Below are positions 17,985 through 29,061 of a DNA stretch of 64,000 bases, piece after piece. Numbering within the stretch: the first letter of the stretch is position 1; each line of letters opens with the position of its first letter. Origin of the DNA: Nocardia blacklockiae (GTDB lineage: Bacteria > Actinomycetota > Actinomycetes > Mycobacteriales > Mycobacteriaceae); assembly GCF_015477355.1 (NCBI RefSeq), contig NZ_JADLRJ010000005.1, positions 372,001 to 436,000 on the forward strand, given 5' to 3'. Below the pieces are notes generated by a model. The model did no database searches and was not told the origin of the DNA. It worked only from the letters and a program-made list of their open reading frames with translations. The position numbers were made by a program, and so were the translations under genes.

Positions 17985-18869
17985 ATGCCTGACACTATGG
18001 CTACATCCACAGTGGCAACGGTGCCGAGAGATAGAACGGCTGGACACATGGCGCCTACCCATAGCACCTCCCCCGGCCTGCGGCCCGACCGTTTCGATCG
18101 AGACGGACGGGAGCAGCTCATCGACGTCGGCGACGTGCGCGCGGCGCTGCCCGGCATCCGGCGGCTACGGCAGTGGGCGCACGACGCCCTGGCCGCGCGG
18201 CCCGGCGAGAGCGCGGTCGACATCGGGTCCGGCAACGGGTCGGAGGTGCTCGCCTTCGCCCAGGCGGTCGGGCCCACGGGCACCGCGGTCGGCGTGGAGC
18301 CCGATCCGGACCTGCTCGCCACCGCCGAGCGCCGGGCCGAATCCGCCGGATCCGCCGCCCGATTCGTGCCCGGCGACGCCTACAACCTGCCGCTCGGCAG
18401 CGACAGCTTCGACGTCGCGCTGTGCGAACGGGTGTTCCAGCACCTGACCAACCCGGCCCGCGCGGCCGGTGAGATCGCGCGCGTACTGCGCCCGGGCGGT
18501 CGCGTGGTGGTGATGGACAGCGACTGGGGCACCGCCCTGGTGCACCCCGGCGACCGCCACGTCGTGCACGAGGTGATCGAGACCCTGATCAGCAACACCA
18601 CCGAGCCCTTCGCCGGCCGCCGCCTCCCCGGCCTCCTCACCGGCGCGGGCCTGGTGATCGACGACGTCGGCTCACACGCCTTGGTCCAGGACTCCACCGC
18701 CGGCGCAGGCGCCCTGGTAGGCCGAGTCTCCGCCATGGCAGTCGCCCGCGGCGCGATCACCGAACAACAACGCACCCAACTACTCACCGACCTCGACGCA
18801 GGCGCCCGAACCGGAGACATCCACCTCTCCGTAACCATCTTCGCCGTCCTAGCCCACAAGCCGGAATAG
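17985..18869 (+). CDS. Class I SAM-dependent methyltransferase
   Basis: 294 residues. SAM-binding motif I is AVDIGSGNGSEV (about residue 80), followed by the acidic ribose-contact residue in VGVEPD and the post-motif FDVALCERVFQHL and LRPGGRVVVMDSDWG blocks of the Methyltransf_11 fold. The methyl acceptor is not identifiable. The first 22 residues are poorly conserved-looking, so translation may instead start at the ATG at 18048 (MAPTHSTS). The last 250 bases use noticeably more A- and T-ending codons than the first part of the gene. Confidence 0.85.
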   Translation: MPDTMATSTVATVPRDRTAGHMAPTHSTSPGLRPDRFDRDGREQLIDVGDVRAALPGIRRLRQWAHDALAARPGESAVDIGSGNGSEVLAFAQAVGPTGTAVGVEPDPDLLATAERRAESAGSAARFVPGDAYNLPLGSDSFDVALCERVFQHLTNPARAAGEIARVLRPGGRVVVMDSDWGTALVHPGDRHVVHEVIETLISNTTEPFAGRRLPGLLTGAGLVIDDVGSHALVQDSTAGAGALVGRVSAMAVARGAITEQQRTQLLTDLDAGARTGDIHLSVTIFAVLAHKPE

Positions 18870-19093
18870 GCCGACGACCCGAGGCCCGTCCCGTGGCGCA
18901 CCGCTAAAGGACCTTCCCTGGTACGCCACGGACGGCCCAGCCGCAAGAGCCCGCCCCGCGGAGGGTCCCCCACCCGCTAGCTAGCGATTCCAGCCTCCAC
19001 GAGGAACTCGGCCATGGCGTGCCCCGTCCCAAAGCGCCACGGGAGCTTTGTCTTGGCGCACCACTGTGACCCACTATTCCGGCGAGCCACCAT

Positions 19094-19132
19094 CCCCGTC
19101 GTTCCGGCGCCCTCGGCGCCGGAACGACGGGG
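19094..19132. terminator. Long perfect stem-loop after aspartate aminotransferase
   Basis: Perfect 18-base arms (left arm 19094-19111, right arm 19115-19132, core GTTCCGGCGCC) with a 3-base loop, lying 7 bases beyond the stop of the aminotransferase gene. On the minus strand it works as a terminator. Its CGTCGTTCCGGC outer sequence resembles the GTCATCCCGGC repeats at 30.5 kb, so it may also belong to a dispersed palindromic family. Confidence 0.7.
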
Positions 19133-19138
19133 TCACTG

Positions 19139-21893
<2,755 letters not shown>

Positions 21894-21904
21894 CCGCGAA
21901 CGCG

Positions 21905-21936
21905 AAAGCCGCCGGTAGCTCACTACCGGCGGCTTT
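21905..21936. terminator. Stem-loop terminator
   Basis: A perfect 14-base inverted repeat, AAAGCCGCCGGTAG and its complement, with a CTCA loop, ending in TTTT. It starts 11 bases after the membrane-protein stop. Because the left arm begins AAA, it can also serve the convergent tRNA-Ser transcript. Confidence 0.85.
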
Positions 21937-21940
21937 TCCG

Positions 21941-22026
21941 CGGAGGATGCGGGATTCGAACCCGCGAGGGCTGTTAACCCAACCCGCGTTCCAGGCGAGC
22001 GCCATAGGCCACTAGGCGAATCCTCC
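21941..22026 (-). tRNA. tRNA-Ser (anticodon GGA)
   Basis: An 86-nt minus-strand gene. The acceptor stem GGAGGAT pairs with ATCCTCC, the D-arm region is CCTAGTGGCC, the anticodon loop reads CTGGAAC with GGA in the centre, a long variable arm is present (GGGTTGGGTTAACAGCCC), and the T-arm is GCGGGTTCGAATCCCGC. The long variable arm is the class II serine signature. CCA is not encoded. It reads UCC and UCU codons. Confidence 0.95.
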
Positions 22027-22101
22027 GCGGAGCAGCATACCGGCCTGGCAGCGCGTGTGTAAAAACGGGTTCCGCCGGTCGGGCTCGAGCTGGTCCGATG
22101 A

Positions 22102-22662
22102 TCATCGAGTCCGGGTGGCGACGGGGGCGGGGACCCAGTGCGGGTTCCGTCCGGTGATCGCGACGATGCGGTCGATGAGCGAGGCGTCAGCGGGCACCTG
22201 GACCGGCGACCCCCACAGGGCGGGGACGGGGGCGCTGGGCACGAAGGCGGTGACGTGGTCGAGGCAGGCGCGCAGGATCGGCTCCGGCAGGCGGAACGGC
22301 CGGCCGAGCGCCGCGGCGAGATCCCAGCCGTGCACCACCATCTCGGTGCACGCGATCCGGCCCCACAGTTCGTTCGACAGCTCGAGGCCGCCGGCCGTCG
22401 TGGTGCCGATCCACGCGGCGGGGTTGTCCCACGCCGTCCCCAGGGCGCGCACCTGGGCAGCGACCGCGCGCAGGTCGTCGGTGGACGACAGGTCGGCGGG
22501 GCCGCCCGCGAGGCCGGTCGCGCCCCGCGCGGTCTCCGCGATGTGGTCGACCAGCCCGCGCACGGTGTATTCGACGCAGGGCGTGGGGTTGCAGAGCTGA
22601 AAGCCGGAGATGCCCTCGAGCAGGTCGCTCATGGTGTGGCAGGCCGGTTTCAGGTCGATCAT
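22102..22662 (-). CDS. TIGR03086-type metal-binding protein (mycothiol maleylpyruvate isomerase-like)
   Basis: 186 residues of the DinB-like four-helix fold. Metal-ligand histidines are in VRGLVDHIAET (about residue 40) and TEMVVHGWDLAAALG (about residue 112), as in TIGR03086 proteins related to mycothiol-dependent maleylpyruvate isomerases. The ATG at 22662 has GGAGGAGA 6 bases upstream, stronger than the earlier in-frame ATG at 22686. Family members probably act in mycothiol-dependent detoxification; this one's substrate is unknown. The 180 bases to the next gene show no feature. Confidence 0.83.
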   Translation of the reverse strand: MIDLKPACHTMSDLLEGISGFQLCNPTPCVEYTVRGLVDHIAETARGATGLAGGPADLSSTDDLRAVAAQVRALGTAWDNPAAWIGTTTAGGLELSNELWGRIACTEMVVHGWDLAAALGRPFRLPEPILRACLDHVTAFVPSAPVPALWGSPVQVPADASLIDRIVAITGRNPHWVPAPVATRTR

Positions 22663-22841
22663 GACGTTCTCCTCCTGGTTCGGCACGATCGGGGGCGCGA
22701 GGGCCCCGGGAAGGTAGACCGCCGAGCGGACGCGAATTCATCGGTAGCGGAGACGTATTCGCGCAGCGCGCCTGTTTCTGACGACCGCGGGCTCGAGGGC
22801 GCAGGGGAGCCTAGCTCGTGGGCGCCGGGAGCGCAGCGGAC

Positions 22842-24353
22842 TCAGGACGCGGCGGCGCGCAGCGCGGCGACCGCTTCCGTCAGCGCACCGGCCAGGAGGG
22901 ACGCGTAATCGTCGAGGTCGGGGACGGCGGCGGGGTCGGCGTGCACCGACACCGTCACCGTGTCGCCGAGGCCGTGGACGCCGTGAGTGAGATGCATGAC
23001 CGCTCCCAAGGCCGGGAAGCCGCCCGTGAAGCGGACCGCACCGCCGCCGAGAACGAGGTCCGCCGGGCCGCGGTGCACGCTCGAGACCACGGTGTGGCCG
23101 GAGAGGGCGTCGGGGACGAGATCCATTGGGTACCCGGCGATGTCGCGGCGCAGCACGGCCGCGGGTAGCGCCTCGGTCACGCGGTCCCGCACCGCGAGCA
23201 GCGGATGCGCGGCGCGGGCACGACGCGCGGCGAGATCGGCGGCGATGCGCCGGGCGCGCCGGACCGGATCCGGTTCCGTGCCGTGCAGTGCGGTGCCGAC
23301 GTCGCGATAGTTGTTGCGGGAACGCCGGTTCCGTTCCGGCCGCGCCATCGACACCTGTGCCCCGAGTTCGGCGGCCGGTGCGCCGCGCGACGCGAGATAG
23401 CGGGTCAGCGCCGCGCCGATCGCGGTCAGCACCACGACGGTGACGGTGCTGCCGGGTACCCGCAGATCGTCCCGGACCAGCATGCGCACCACATGTGCCG
23501 AGGGCGCCGGGAGCCGATTGAGCGGCGTGGGCGCAAAACTCGGCGCGGGCGGCGCCACTTCCCCGCGCTCGGTGAGTACCGCGAGTTCGCGCCGCGCCCG
23601 CTCGGCGGCAAGCCCCCGTATCACGGTGCGCGCCAGCCGGACCGGATAGGCCATCAGCGAGCCGACCTCTCCCGCAGTCTCTTTCACCCCGCCGAGCGCA
23701 CGCGGGGCCGAATCTTTCACCCCGCCGAGCTTCACCCGACCGAGCTTCACCCCGCCGAGCGCACGCCGGGCCGACCCGCCCCGCACTCGATGCGCGGTGT
23801 CCCGCTCGGCAGCGGCCCGCGGCTTCGGCTCGACGCGCGAACTGTCCACAGCCGTCCCCAACCCGTCGCCGGGAGTGGCGATCTCGGTGAACAGGGCGCG
23901 GGCGACGGCGGCGGCGCGGCGGCCGTCCGCCAGCGCGTGGGACAACTGGAGCACCGCGACGAGCGCGGGTTCGTCGCCGCCGGGCGCGCCGGTCACGGAC
24001 CGGAACAGGTGCAGACGCCACGGGCAGCGCGCGGCGTCCACCCCCTGGCCGAGTATTTCGCCCAGTGCCGCAACGACATTCGCCCACGCCCGAGCCGCGA
24101 CCGGGTGCTCGACGATCGGCTCGCCGCCGAACTCGGCCGCCACCCACCGCGGGTAGCCGAAGCGCCGTTCCCGTACCCGCACCGACAGATCGGCGATGCC
24201 CGCGCTCCGCCGCGCCAACTCGGCCCGCAATTCGTCCGATGGGCGTCCGGCGTCGGTGAAGCAGTACAGCAGGAACAGGTCGTTGCGGGTGCGGCGGGAC
24301 AGCCAGAACCGGGTCGCGTCCTCGGGCGTCAGCGCGTCCATGCCGCCGACCAT
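22842..24353 (-). CDS. WS/DGAT-like acyltransferase with repeat insertion
   Basis: 503 residues. The active-site motif is SHALADG (His139, Asp143), corresponding to HHxxxDG of wax ester synthase/diacylglycerol acyltransferases with Ser in place of the first His. The opening [16 protein letters not shown] and the C-terminal [25 protein letters not shown]-like blocks fit the family. These enzymes make triacylglycerol or wax esters from acyl-CoA. Residues about 198-224, between the two halves, are a low-complexity insert of GGVKLG-type units encoded by 15-base repeats. The start may be 24353 or 24341. Divergent from qcrB. Confidence 0.8.
   Translation of the reverse strand: MVGGMDALTPEDATRFWLSRRTRNDLFLLYCFTDAGRPSDELRAELARRSAGIADLSVRVRERRFGYPRWVAAEFGGEPIVEHPVAARAWANVVAALGEILGQGVDAARCPWRLHLFRSVTGAPGGDEPALVAVLQLSHALADGRRAAAVARALFTEIATPGDGLGTAVDSSRVEPKPRAAAERDTAHRVRGGSARRALGGVKLGRVKLGGVKDSAPRALGGVKETAGEVGSLMAYPVRLARTVIRGLAAERARRELAVLTERGEVAPPAPSFAPTPLNRLPAPSAHVVRMLVRDDLRVPGSTVTVVVLTAIGAALTRYLASRGAPAAELGAQVSMARPERNRRSRNNYRDVGTALHGTEPDPVRRARRIAADLAARRARAAHPLLAVRDRVTEALPAAVLRRDIAGYPMDLVPDALSGHTVVSSVHRGPADLVLGGGAVRFTGGFPALGAVMHLTHGVHGLGDTVTVSVHADPAAVPDLDDYASLLAGALTEAVAALRAAAS
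23683..23760. repeat. 15-base tandem repeats inside the acyltransferase gene
   Basis: The unit TTCACCCCGCCGAGC (plus strand) occurs at 23683-23697, 23716-23730 and 23746-23760, with a one-base variant at 23731-23745, so three units are contiguous. The period is a multiple of three and encodes (A)LGGVK repeats in frame, so length changes would leave the acyltransferase frame intact. Confidence 0.85.
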
Positions 24354-24430
24354 ATCCGCCGAACCCCTCGATCGGCTGCGACGGAAGTGCTACCGTCTGT
24401 AGTAGAAGATCAGTTCTCTCCCTGGGTGGG

Positions 24431-26062
24431 GTGACTGCCATGGCAGTACGAGAAGGTGCCCTCGGTCGCAGGATCGCCGCACAAGCCGATTCCGCCGATC
24501 AACGATATTCCGCGGCCGCGTTCGTCAAACGGTCCGTCAACAAGGTCTTTCCGACGCACTGGTCGTTCCTGCTCGGTGAGATCGCCCTGTACAGCTTCCT
24601 CATCCTGCTGCTGTCCGGGGTGTATCTGACCCTGTTCTTCGACCCGTCGATGACCGAGGTGATCTACGACGGCACGTACCAGCCGCTGCGCGGGGTCACC
24701 ATGTCGCGCGCCTACGAATCCGCGCTCGAGATCTCCTTCGACGTGCGCGGCGGCCTGTTCGTGCGGCAGGTACACCATTGGGCCGCACTGCTTTTCGCCG
24801 CGTCGATGATCGTGCACCTGTGCCGGGTCTTCTTCACCGGCGCCTTCCGCCGGCCGCGCGAGGCCAACTGGGTGCTCGGCGCGATCCTGTTGATCATCGC
24901 GATGTTCGAGGGCTTCTTCGGCTACTCGCTGCCCGACGACCTGCTCTCGGGCACCGGCCTGCGCGCCGCCTTCGCGGGAATCACCATGGGAATACCGGTG
25001 ATCGGCACCTGGACGCACTGGCTGATGTTCGGCGGCGACTTCCCCGGCGAGATCATCATCCCCCGGCTGTTCATCGCGCACGTGCTGCTGTTTCCCGGCA
25101 TCATGCTGGCGCTGATCGCCGCGCACATCGCGCTGGTCTGGTATCAGAAGCACACGCAGTACCCGGGTCCGGCGCGCACCGAGAAGAACGTGGTCGGCAC
25201 CCGCATCGTGCCGGTGTTCTCGCTGGACCAGGGTGCGTTCTTCATGTTCACCCTGGGCGTGCTCGCGCTCATGGGCGGCCTGCTGCAGATCAATCCGATC
25301 TGGAATTTGGGCCCCTACAACCCTTCTCAGGTGTCGGCGGGCACGCAGCCGGACTTCTACCTGATGTGGACCGACGGCTTCCTGCGCCTGTTCCCGGCCT
25401 GGGAGCTGTACCTGTTCGGGCACACCGTGCCGGGCGCGTTCTCGGTGGCGATCGTGATGCCGCTGATCTTCGGGGCGCTGATCGCCTACCCCTGGATCGA
25501 GAAGCGCCTCACCAAGGACTACGCGCACCACAACCTGCTGCAACGCCCGCGCGACGTCCCGGTGCGCACCGCGATCGGCGCCATGTCGCTGGCCTTCTAC
25601 GTGGTGCTGACGCTGGCCTGCGTCAACGACATCATCGCGTTCCGCTTCGACATCTCGCTCAACGCGACCACGTGGTTCTTCCGCATCGCCCTGCTGCTGG
25701 CGCCGCCGCTGGCCTACTTCGCTGCCTACCGGCTGTGCCTGGCCCTGCAACGCGGCGACCGATCGGTGCTCGAGCACGGCATCGAGACCGGGGTGGTGCG
25801 GCGGCTGCCGCACGGCGAGTACATCGAGATCCACCAGCCGCTCGGCCCGGTCGACGAGCACGGCCACCCGGTGCCGCTGCCCTACCAGGGCGCGCCGGTG
25901 CCGAAGAAAATGAATCGGCTGGGCCTGTCCGGCAAACCCGGCAGCGGCAGCTTCTTCCGCGCCGACCCGAGCACCGAGATCGAGCAGCTGCGGGCCACCG
26001 AGCACGAGCAGGAGCGCGAGCAGCTCGCGGTGCTGCGGCGGCGTCAAGACGACGGGGACTGA
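24431..26062 (+). CDS. qcrB: Cytochrome bc1 complex cytochrome b subunit, solitary copy
   Basis: 543 residues, the actinobacterial long-form cytochrome b. Haem-ligand histidines are His115/His129 in [18 protein letters not shown] and His217/His232 in [19 protein letters not shown]. The Qo-site motif is [11 protein letters not shown] (PDFY replaces PEWY, as in mycobacteria). About nine membrane helices are followed by a charged C-terminal tail. It oxidises menaquinol with the Rieske (QcrA) and cytochrome c (QcrC) subunits, but neither lies alongside, so this is probably a second copy away from the main qcrCAB operon. Start GTG 24431 or ATG 24440. Confidence 0.92.
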   Translation: MTAMAVREGALGRRIAAQADSADQRYSAAAFVKRSVNKVFPTHWSFLLGEIALYSFLILLLSGVYLTLFFDPSMTEVIYDGTYQPLRGVTMSRAYESALEISFDVRGGLFVRQVHHWAALLFAASMIVHLCRVFFTGAFRRPREANWVLGAILLIIAMFEGFFGYSLPDDLLSGTGLRAAFAGITMGIPVIGTWTHWLMFGGDFPGEIIIPRLFIAHVLLFPGIMLALIAAHIALVWYQKHTQYPGPARTEKNVVGTRIVPVFSLDQGAFFMFTLGVLALMGGLLQINPIWNLGPYNPSQVSAGTQPDFYLMWTDGFLRLFPAWELYLFGHTVPGAFSVAIVMPLIFGALIAYPWIEKRLTKDYAHHNLLQRPRDVPVRTAIGAMSLAFYVVLTLACVNDIIAFRFDISLNATTWFFRIALLLAPPLAYFAAYRLCLALQRGDRSVLEHGIETGVVRRLPHGEYIEIHQPLGPVDEHGHPVPLPYQGAPVPKKMNRLGLSGKPGSGSFFRADPSTEIEQLRATEHEQEREQLAVLRRRQDDGD

Positions 26063-26077
26063 CCGCGCCGTCGCGAA

Positions 26078-26104
26078 GGCCCCGAGTCGTGTCGACCCGG
26101 GGCC
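26078..26104. terminator. Stem-loop between qcrB and DUF397 gene
   Basis: An 11-base inverted repeat (GGCCCCGAGTC / GACCCGGGGCC, one mismatch) with a 5-base loop, 16 bases after the qcrB stop and before the end of the convergent DUF397 gene, followed by TGTTCT. Likely a shared terminator. Confidence 0.65.
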
Positions 26105-26132
26105 CTGTTCTCCCTCGTTCGAGGACCGCCGA

Positions 26133-26342
26133 TCAGGCGCGCCCGAACTCCCCCGCGCTCACCTCCGTGACGAAGTCCGCCCACGCGCCGGGAGTGAATG
26201 CCAACACCGGACCATGTCCGCGGTCCTTGGTGTCGCGAACTGCAACATTGCCGTCGGCGAGAAATGCGACCTCCACGCAGTTTCCGTCGGGGCCGCTGTA
26301 CGTGCTCTTGCGCCACACGGCACCGGTCGAATCAATCTGCAC
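26133..26342 (-). CDS. DUF397 domain protein
   Basis: 69 residues. The block WRKSTYSGPDGNCVEVAFLADGNVAVRDTKD is the DUF397 signature, and PGAWADFVTEV is its usual ending. I chose the GTG at 26342, with AAAGGAGC 7 bases upstream, over the ATG at 26363 that overlaps that site. DUF397 genes usually follow an Scr1-type XRE regulator and may act as its small partner or antitoxin; here no regulator is adjacent, making it an orphan. Its base composition is somewhat less GC-rich than its neighbours. Confidence 0.88.
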   Translation of the reverse strand: MQIDSTGAVWRKSTYSGPDGNCVEVAFLADGNVAVRDTKDRGHGPVLAFTPGAWADFVTEVSAGEFGRA

Positions 26343-26740
26343 GGCACTGCTCCTTTGCTGCATCGAGAACGAGATAACCCTGGCATCGTATTTCTGGTAC
26401 CGAGATCCCACTTTTTCGCGGAATCCCGCGATGCGCCTGGCAGAAGCGCGCAACATTGCACTTTGCTTCTTCGATAGTGCGTGCCCACGTCGCGGGCACC
26501 GCGGGGGACCTGCCCCCGGAGTGCACATTAGCAGTACACGCAATGAGCGGATGTATTCTTTTCGTTTTCAATCGGGCGTATTTCACTTTTTCGCCGACGG
26601 GATCCGGATAGCCGAACAATTGCCCCGACCGTTCGACGGGAGCGGTACAAACCCGGCAATGGGAGACCGTTTGCGTACGCCCGTACAACCCCGGCCGACC
26701 CGATAATCACCGCGTCGACGAAACCGTGGATCATGGGCAG
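26343..26740. other. Intergenic region between divergent DUF397 and DUF309 genes
   Basis: About 400 bases with visibly lower GC than the rest of the window (for example TATTCTTTTCGTTTTC near 26552). I see no convincing gene: frames here are short and lack the GC-rich third-position pattern. The region must contain promoters for both flanking genes. It is where an XRE regulator partner of the DUF397 gene would be expected, and a decayed gene cannot be excluded. Confidence 0.5.
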
Positions 26741-27211
26741 GTGGTCGAACGTGATCGAGACGAGGGCGGACGTGCCCGAAATGCCCGACCCCGAGACCGA
26801 TTCGGGCGCCCACTGCCGCCCGGCAGCGTCGGCGTCGAACGCGTGCCCGACGATCTGGACCTGTCGCCGGAGCAGACGCTCGACTACGCGCAGCGGCTGC
26901 TGGACGACGGGCTCGCCTTCAACGCCCACGAGGTGCTGGAGGCGGCGTGGAAGAACGGACCGTTCGCGGAGCGGATGCTGTGGCAGGGCCTGGCCCAGTT
27001 CGCGGTGGGCCTCACCCACATCCAGCGCGGCAATCCCAAGGGCGCTCGCACCCTGCTCGAGCGCGCGGCGGGCCGTCTGGACGCCTTCGGACCGGCCCCC
27101 TATCGCATCGACAGCGCGGGTCTGGTGGCCCATGCCGAGAGTCTGCTGGCGGATCTGGCCGCCGGCCGCGCCATCGGCAACGACCGGTTGCGGCCGCGTC
27201 TACGGGGCTGA
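26741..27211 (+). CDS. DUF309 domain protein
   Basis: About 156 residues. The core LAFNAHEVLEAAWKNG-MLWQGLAQFAVGLTHIQRGN is the DUF309 helical domain with conserved His-Glu and Trp residues. I favour the GTG at 26741 (VVERDRDEGGRARNARPRD, similar to other actinobacterial family openings); an ATG at 26726 is also in frame. The biochemical role of DUF309 is unknown. It ends 35 bases before gluQ and may be co-transcribed with it. Confidence 0.82.
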   Translation: MVERDRDEGGRARNARPRDRFGRPLPPGSVGVERVPDDLDLSPEQTLDYAQRLLDDGLAFNAHEVLEAAWKNGPFAERMLWQGLAQFAVGLTHIQRGNPKGARTLLERAAGRLDAFGPAPYRIDSAGLVAHAESLLADLAAGRAIGNDRLRPRLRG

Positions 27212-27246
27212 ACACAACCTGCGCGCCACCCCTACGATGGACCGAC

Positions 27247-28191
27247 GTGGCCACCGATGAGCAGGAACCGCCGCGCGGGCGGGCCGGGGCGGGGCGATTC
27301 GCGCCCAGCCCCTCCGGCGACCTGCATCTGGGGAACCTGCGCACGGCCCTGCTGGCGTGGCTGTTCGCCCGGTCGACCGGGCGCGCCTTCCGCTTGCGCG
27401 TGGAGGATCTGGACCGGGTGCGCCCCGGCGCCGCCGAGCGGCAGCTGGCCGACCTGGCCGCACTGGGCCTGGACTGGGACCCGCCGGTGTGGCGGCAATC
27501 CGAACGGCTGGACCGCCACCACGCGGCCATCGACACCCTCACCGCCGCCGGACTGACCTACGAATGCTATTGCACGCGAAGGGAAATCCAGCAGGCCGTG
27601 ACCGCGCCGCACGGCCCGATGGGCGCGTACCCAGGCACCTGCCGCGACCTCACCGCCGCCGCACGCGCCGCCCGCCGGGCCGAGGGACGCCCCGCCGCGC
27701 TGCGATTGCGCTCGCGGACAACCGAATACGAGATCGTCGACGAAATCCACGGGGCTTACCGCGGTGTCGTGGACGATTTCGTGCTGCGCCGCGGCGACGG
27801 CACCCCCGCCTACAACCTCGCGGTCGTGGTCGACGACGCCGAACAGGGAATCGATCAGGTGGTGCGCGGCGACGACCTGCTGCCCTCCACCCCGCGCCAG
27901 GCCTACCTCGCCACCCTGCTCGGCCTCGCGGTGCCGCGCTACGCTCACGTCCCGCTGGTGCTCAATCGCGAGGGGAAACGACTGGCCAAACGCGACGGCG
28001 CGGTCACGCTGGCCGACCGCGTGGCGCTGGGCGACACGCCGGAACAGGTGGTCGCACTGCTGGCGAACTCGCTCGGCTACACCGGATCCACCCCGGGTGC
28101 GCTGCTGTCCGAATTCCGGAGCGCGACGCTGCCGCGCGAGCCGTGGACACTCGACCCTCGGAACATGGTGAAATTCAGCCGGAATCCGTAA
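27247..28191 (+). CDS. gluQ: Glutamyl-Q tRNA(Asp) synthetase
   Basis: 314 residues, a truncated glutamyl-tRNA synthetase lacking the anticodon-binding domain. Its HIGH-type motif is APSPSGDLHLGN, its KMSKS-type motif is GKRLAKRDG, and its zinc ligands fit the YadB set (C-Y-C after YE, then Y-PGT-C). GluQ attaches glutamate to queuosine at position 34 of tRNA-Asp instead of charging tRNA ends. The GTG at 27247 is the start that keeps the family N-terminus. It shares the region with a queuosine-precursor transporter and tgt, a consistent functional set. Confidence 0.93.
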   Translation: MATDEQEPPRGRAGAGRFAPSPSGDLHLGNLRTALLAWLFARSTGRAFRLRVEDLDRVRPGAAERQLADLAALGLDWDPPVWRQSERLDRHHAAIDTLTAAGLTYECYCTRREIQQAVTAPHGPMGAYPGTCRDLTAAARAARRAEGRPAALRLRSRTTEYEIVDEIHGAYRGVVDDFVLRRGDGTPAYNLAVVVDDAEQGIDQVVRGDDLLPSTPRQAYLATLLGLAVPRYAHVPLVLNREGKRLAKRDGAVTLADRVALGDTPEQVVALLANSLGYTGSTPGALLSEFRSATLPREPWTLDPRNMVKFSRNP

Positions 28192-28235
28192 CCTACGCAG
28201 AAGCCCGAAGCCACAACCATTCACAAGGACATTTG

Positions 28236-28997
28236 ATGACGAGCGGTGGGTACGACCCCAACCAGTATCCGCAAGGCGGACAACCGCAAGGCCAGCCGTA
28301 TCCCCAGGGCGGTGGCCAGCAGTATCCGCAAGGCGGCCAGCAGTTCCCGGGTCAGGAGCCCTACGGGCAGCAGCAGCCGTACGGCCAGCAGTACCCGCAG
28401 GGCGGACAGCCACAGTACGGCCAGCAGTATCCCCAGGGCGGCCAGCCGCAGTACGGGCAGCAGGAGCCGTACCCGCAGCAGCCCTACGGCCAGCAGCCGT
28501 ACGGGCAGCAGCCGCCTCCGGGCCAGCCGTACGGCCAGCAGCCCTACGGCCAGCCGCAGTACGGCGCGCCGGGCGGTGCGGTCCCGGGTGACCTGGGCAT
28601 CCGATTCGGCGCCCGCGTGATCGACGGCCTGATCATCGGCATCCCGATCGCGATCATCTTCTTCTTCATCGGCAACAGCCTCGGCGTGCAGATCATCGAG
28701 GGCATCGTCGCCGCGCTGGTCTACGTCGGCTACTACGTCGCGCTGGAGTCCTCGCAGGGCGCCACGCTGGGTAAGAAGATCCTCGGCCTGCGGGTGATCG
28801 CGCCCGGCGGCGGCAATGTCGACGCCGCCACCTCCTTCAAGCGCAACGCCTGGTACCTGGCCGGGGTCATCCCGTGCCTGGGTTCGCTGATCGAGATCGG
28901 CCTGATCATCTACATCGCCGTGACGATCTCCCAGGACCCGAACAAGCAGGGCTGGCACGACAAGTTCGCCGGCGGCACCCAGGTCCTCAAGGGCTGA
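28236..28997 (+). CDS. RDD family membrane protein with Gln/Gly/Pro/Tyr-rich N-terminus
   Basis: 253 residues. The first 110 are built of YPQGGQ and PYGQQ repeats, predicted disordered. The C-terminal RDD domain follows (GIRFGARVIDGLIIGIPIAI, then two more membrane segments and GATLGKKILGLRVI), with the conserved Arg and Asp residues. AAGGAC lies about 8 bases before the ATG at 28236. RDD proteins are membrane proteins of mostly unknown function, some linked to ion transport. It is 44 bases after gluQ on the same strand and convergent with a DUF4190 gene that has a similar tail. Confidence 0.88.
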   Translation: MTSGGYDPNQYPQGGQPQGQPYPQGGGQQYPQGGQQFPGQEPYGQQQPYGQQYPQGGQPQYGQQYPQGGQPQYGQQEPYPQQPYGQQPYGQQPPPGQPYGQQPYGQPQYGAPGGAVPGDLGIRFGARVIDGLIIGIPIAIIFFFIGNSLGVQIIEGIVAALVYVGYYVALESSQGATLGKKILGLRVIAPGGGNVDAATSFKRNAWYLAGVIPCLGSLIEIGLIIYIAVTISQDPNKQGWHDKFAGGTQVLKG

Positions 28998-29011
28998 CCG
29001 GACCGAAACGC

Positions 29012-29045
29012 CAAGGGGCGCACCCGATTCCGGGTGCGCCCCTTG
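29012..29045. terminator. Bidirectional stem-loop terminator
   Basis: A perfect 15-base inverted repeat (CAAGGGGCGCACCCG and complement) with an ATTC loop, between the convergent RDD (ends 28997) and DUF4190 (ends 29062) genes; TTCG follows. It is placed to stop transcription from both sides. Confidence 0.85.
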
Positions 29046-29061
29046 TTCGTATCCGAAAGCC

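Noticed and set aside
18870-19093. Possible small gene between the methyltransferase and the aspartate aminotransferase
   Set aside because: Frames are short, lack ribosome-binding sites and do not show the GC-rich third-position pattern.
26332-26688. 118-codon minus-strand frame upstream of DUF397 as the missing XRE regulator
   Set aside because: The product has no helix-turn-helix and many cysteines and histidines without pattern; the frame overlaps the DUF397 ribosome-binding site.
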